Part shown: in pieces, positions 44,172 to 46,703 of the stretch | Layout of the letters: each line of letters begins with the position of its first letter | How positions within the stretch are numbered: position 1 is the first letter of the stretch | The notes under the pieces: model-generated | The model's input: only the letters and a program-made list of their open reading frames with translations | Databases searched by the model: none | Told to the model about the DNA's origin: nothing | Source of the DNA: Lachnospiraceae bacterium | GTDB lineage: Bacteria; Bacillota; Clostridia; Lachnospirales; Lachnospiraceae | NCBI GenBank assembly: GCA_029063085.1 | Contig: JAIDOW010000070.1 | Span: forward strand, 66,711 to 113,413 | Reading direction: 5' to 3' | DNA length: 46,703 bases | Translations under genes and position numbers: made by a program

Positions 44172-46490
44172 TTATCGTACCTTATACACTACCTTCTTTT
44201 TATGTTTCTTTTCTTTGTATAAAGCTTCATCTGCTGCATTCAGAATATGATCTAAATTGGAATCTTCTCCAATAACAAATTCATATGTACCCACACTCAT
44301 GTTTACATAATATGCCTTGTCACAATTATCATTCATTTCCTTTAACACTGCATGAATTCTCTCTTTGATCGTCTCAGCAAAATTATCCTGACCGATCAAG
44401 GCAAATGCCGCAAATTCATCACCGCCCATCCTTCCGACCACGTCTGACTGCCGGAAAGATTCAGAAAGTGCTTTTGCGATAGTCTTTAAAGAAAAATCTC
44501 CTTCATCATGTCCGAATTCATCATTGATAATTTTCAAATTATCCATATCCGCATAGATGGCAATGGCTCTTTTCCCATAATTCTTCTGATCTTCCATAAT
44601 TCCTTTCACTGTATCCAAAAATCCTCTTCGGTTGGATATTCCTGTTAAAGGGTCGGAACGGCTCATCTCATCCAATACCTTGTTATTGGCTACCGTTTTT
44701 GCCAGATTCCTCTCCAATTCTTTCTTAATAGCACTCTGCTTTCTCAAAATCTCAATTACTTCTATGGAAACACTAACCTGACAAGCAATCTGGGATGCAT
44801 AACGGAAATGTTCTAATTTGGATTCCGTCAACAAAAGTCCGTATTGCATTTCTCCAGAAAACAAAGGCATGACCAGCATATCAAACCTACGGTTATCCGG
44901 CATTAATCTGGAAGAAAAAATGTTATCCATCTTCATTCTTTTTTCTTTCCCTTTATATAAATGTGTCTCTCCTTTATCATGATAAGCCTTCACATAAGCC
45001 CGCTCAGGCACAATCCATTCATCCTTCTGCTTATGACAGATTCCCTGACCATATGTCACAATATAACTGGAATCAAAACCCATCCTGCAAAGTTTGGTAA
45101 TGACACTTCCATACTTCGACCGCTCTTCCTTTGAAAATTGGAGCATATCCCTTGTAATATTGGTGAAAATAATCTCAAAAACCTTGCTTTTTTCATCAGA
45201 AACCATCTTCTGCTTGGTAATAGAAATCATTAGTTCCTGATTTACTTCCGACATCGCTTCCAATAACCGCATCCGGTCCTTTTCCTCTTTGATCTGACGA
45301 TTCAGATACCCATGCAAAATATATCCAATGGACAAAAACTGCCCTAGATCAACATATCCGTTCAAATAAGTCTGGCTAAACTCAATATAGGCATCTGAAA
45401 ATTCCTTTACATCCATTTCCAAAGAACCGTCTTCTTTTACCAAATGAAGGTAATAGTCAAAATAATCTTCTACCTTTTTCCTCATTTTTAAAGTTTCACT
45501 GCTTTCGAAATAAATGTTAAAATACTTATCAAACATATCGTCTGCTAATTTTTTGACAAGATCATCCCGAAAACCGTCTACCATAATATCTACTTCAGTA
45601 TCCACTCCTGCCATGTCACCGCAGCCACATGATTCCCTCATGATCAGTCTGGATCTTACCATCTGGTGAACTTCTTTACCCTCCATAACATTCAGACATT
45701 CCAATACTGCCCTGTATGCCACTTCCTTGGTATCTGCCTTTACCGTTGTCAGATGCGGTTCTAACAGCATTGCCGTGGGGCTGTCATCAAACCCTGTTAC
45801 CAAAATGTCTTTCCCCGGTTTAATATGTAACTTTTTCATAATATTATAACCGCCCATTGCCATCTGGTCATTTGCGAAGACAATGGCCTCAATATCCGGA
45901 TGCTTCTGAATAAGGTTTTCAACTACCTCTTCTGAAAATTCCGAAAAGTTGCCATATACAATCCAGTCTTCTGACACTTCCAGGTTCCGGCTTTTCATTG
46001 TATCATAAAAAACATTCAGTCTTTCTCTTGCATCCTGGCTGGTTTCAATCGGTCCGCTGACAAATCCAATCTTTTTACAGCGATGCTGATCGATCAAATG
46101 CAAAATCGCCTCATTCAGTCCAGCCTCATTATCTACACAGACACTGGAATATCCTTCTTCTTCTCCGGCCAATAAAATCACAGGAATATCTCCCAGCTTC
46201 TCCAAAAATTCTTTTTTCTTTTTGGCATCCAAAAAAGAAGTAATCGTGCCATACTCAATGATGATGGCATCAATTGCTTTTGATTTCAGACACGAATATA
46301 AAGTATTATATTGATATCGATAACAGTTTGCATCAAAATCATCATACTTGGCATCAATGATACCACCTGGTAAAATAAAAAGATTTGCATCAATCTCCTT
46401 AGCCCCCATCAATGCACCTTCACAAATGGCATAAGAAAATTCATTCTCTATCATTGCAACAAGTAATGCTATATTTTTCCTTTTTTTCAT
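44172..46490 (-). CDS. Diguanylate cyclase with LacI-type ligand-binding sensor
   Basis: 772 residues, no signal peptide or membrane helix. Residues 1-285 are a LacI/GalR-type ligand-binding fold without HTH, ending in SCGC (287-290). The middle (about 300-590) is helical with a possible GAF-like part (MPLFSGEMQYGLLL). The GGDEF domain (about 610-770) is intact: DPLTGISNRRGF, GGDEF 689-693, and RQSD at 680-683, five residues before it, the product-inhibition I-site. It should make c-di-GMP from GTP in response to a small ligand, perhaps a sugar. It shares its sensor layout and the SCGC position with the EAL protein at 5612-9403. GGAG precedes the ATG. Confidence 0.92.
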   Translation of the reverse strand: MKKRKNIALLVAMIENEFSYAICEGALMGAKEIDANLFILPGGIIDAKYDDFDANCYRYQYNTLYSCLKSKAIDAIIIEYGTITSFLDAKKKKEFLEKLGDIPVILLAGEEEGYSSVCVDNEAGLNEAILHLIDQHRCKKIGFVSGPIETSQDARERLNVFYDTMKSRNLEVSEDWIVYGNFSEFSEEVVENLIQKHPDIEAIVFANDQMAMGGYNIMKKLHIKPGKDILVTGFDDSPTAMLLEPHLTTVKADTKEVAYRAVLECLNVMEGKEVHQMVRSRLIMRESCGCGDMAGVDTEVDIMVDGFRDDLVKKLADDMFDKYFNIYFESSETLKMRKKVEDYFDYYLHLVKEDGSLEMDVKEFSDAYIEFSQTYLNGYVDLGQFLSIGYILHGYLNRQIKEEKDRMRLLEAMSEVNQELMISITKQKMVSDEKSKVFEIIFTNITRDMLQFSKEERSKYGSVITKLCRMGFDSSYIVTYGQGICHKQKDEWIVPERAYVKAYHDKGETHLYKGKEKRMKMDNIFSSRLMPDNRRFDMLVMPLFSGEMQYGLLLTESKLEHFRYASQIACQVSVSIEVIEILRKQSAIKKELERNLAKTVANNKVLDEMSRSDPLTGISNRRGFLDTVKGIMEDQKNYGKRAIAIYADMDNLKIINDEFGHDEGDFSLKTIAKALSESFRQSDVVGRMGGDEFAAFALIGQDNFAETIKERIHAVLKEMNDNCDKAYYVNMSVGTYEFVIGEDSNLDHILNAADEALYKEKKHKKKVVYKVR

Positions 46491-46656
46491 AATCCCATCT
46501 CCAAATAGCTGCTTATCCCCAACAGTTCATATCTTCCCACATTGTTAAAATTATCTATATTATATACCAATAATTGTCTAAATTCTAGTGAATATTTCTT
46601 CACTCCCCCTCACCGGAGTTCCAAAAGAAGCATTTTTACTTTAAAATATTTCAGAT

Positions 46657-46703
46657 AAAAAAGAACAGAATCAGCCGAACAATCTGTTCCGCCAATTCTG
46701 TCC
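46657..46703 (-). terminator. Terminator of a gene beyond the right edge
   Basis: On the minus strand GGACAGAATTGGCGGAAC and GTTCGGCTGATTCTGTTC form a long stem, followed by T6 (46662-46657). It ends a minus-strand gene outside the window and insulates the diguanylate cyclase gene, whose own leader fills 46491-46656 with no other feature I can name. Confidence 0.85.

Overview
The window looks like chromosomal DNA of a low-GC, Gram-positive anaerobe of the Clostridia, most likely Lachnospiraceae. The reasons are the A+T-rich intergenic DNA, AGGAGG-type ribosome binding sites, sigma-A style promoters, a T-box leader, SpoIID and SpoVB/YtgP-type proteins, a PPi-type phosphofructokinase, and the acyltransferase/DUF6320/hydrolase trio. 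I see no rRNA, tRNA, CRISPR array or transposase. Nearly all genes are on the minus strand; the exceptions are the phosphofructokinase and one XRE regulator.

Layout. 1-466: repeats and a minus-strand T-box leader whose target lies off the left edge. 467-3712: a YihY-type membrane protein and a SpoIID-domain protein. 3713-4271: a 190-nt candidate 6S RNA, divergent from the phosphofructokinase gene (4272-5513). 5612-9403: a very large c-di-GMP protein (LacI-like sensor, degenerate GGDEF, EAL, beta-solenoid tail). 9677-12968: a beta-CASP metallo-hydrolase and a MOP-family flippase. 13092-13863: a large non-coding foldback element. 13897-17267: an aconitase-family hydratase and a secreted transglutaminase-like protein. 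17696-18415: a divergent pair of small HTH-type genes. 18472-24393: M29 aminopeptidase, HD hydrolase, small membrane protein, VanZ and LTA-synthase-like genes. 24505-28182: a heterodimeric ABC exporter whose second half is broken by a 158-bp tandem duplication. 28234-31235: hydrolase, zinc-ribbon membrane protein and acyltransferase. 31413-37158: typA, a soluble CZB chemoreceptor and glgB. 37369-39302: the last two purine steps as two separate enzymes. 39392-43898: an intact MarR-controlled heterodimeric ABC exporter. 44172-46490: a diguanylate cyclase with the same sensor head as the EAL protein.

Themes. A likely writer/eraser pair for cyclic-di-GMP lies at opposite ends of the window. Two heterodimeric multidrug-type ABC exporters of the same design are present, one intact and one frameshifted in its catalytically competent half. 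Purine synthesis is finished by a PurO-type IMP cyclohydrolase plus a stand-alone AICAR transformylase.

The most unusual items are the 13092-13863 foldback element, the EAL protein with its surface-protein-like tail, and the exact 158-bp duplication. All calls come from reading the sequence and from family knowledge; no database search was run.
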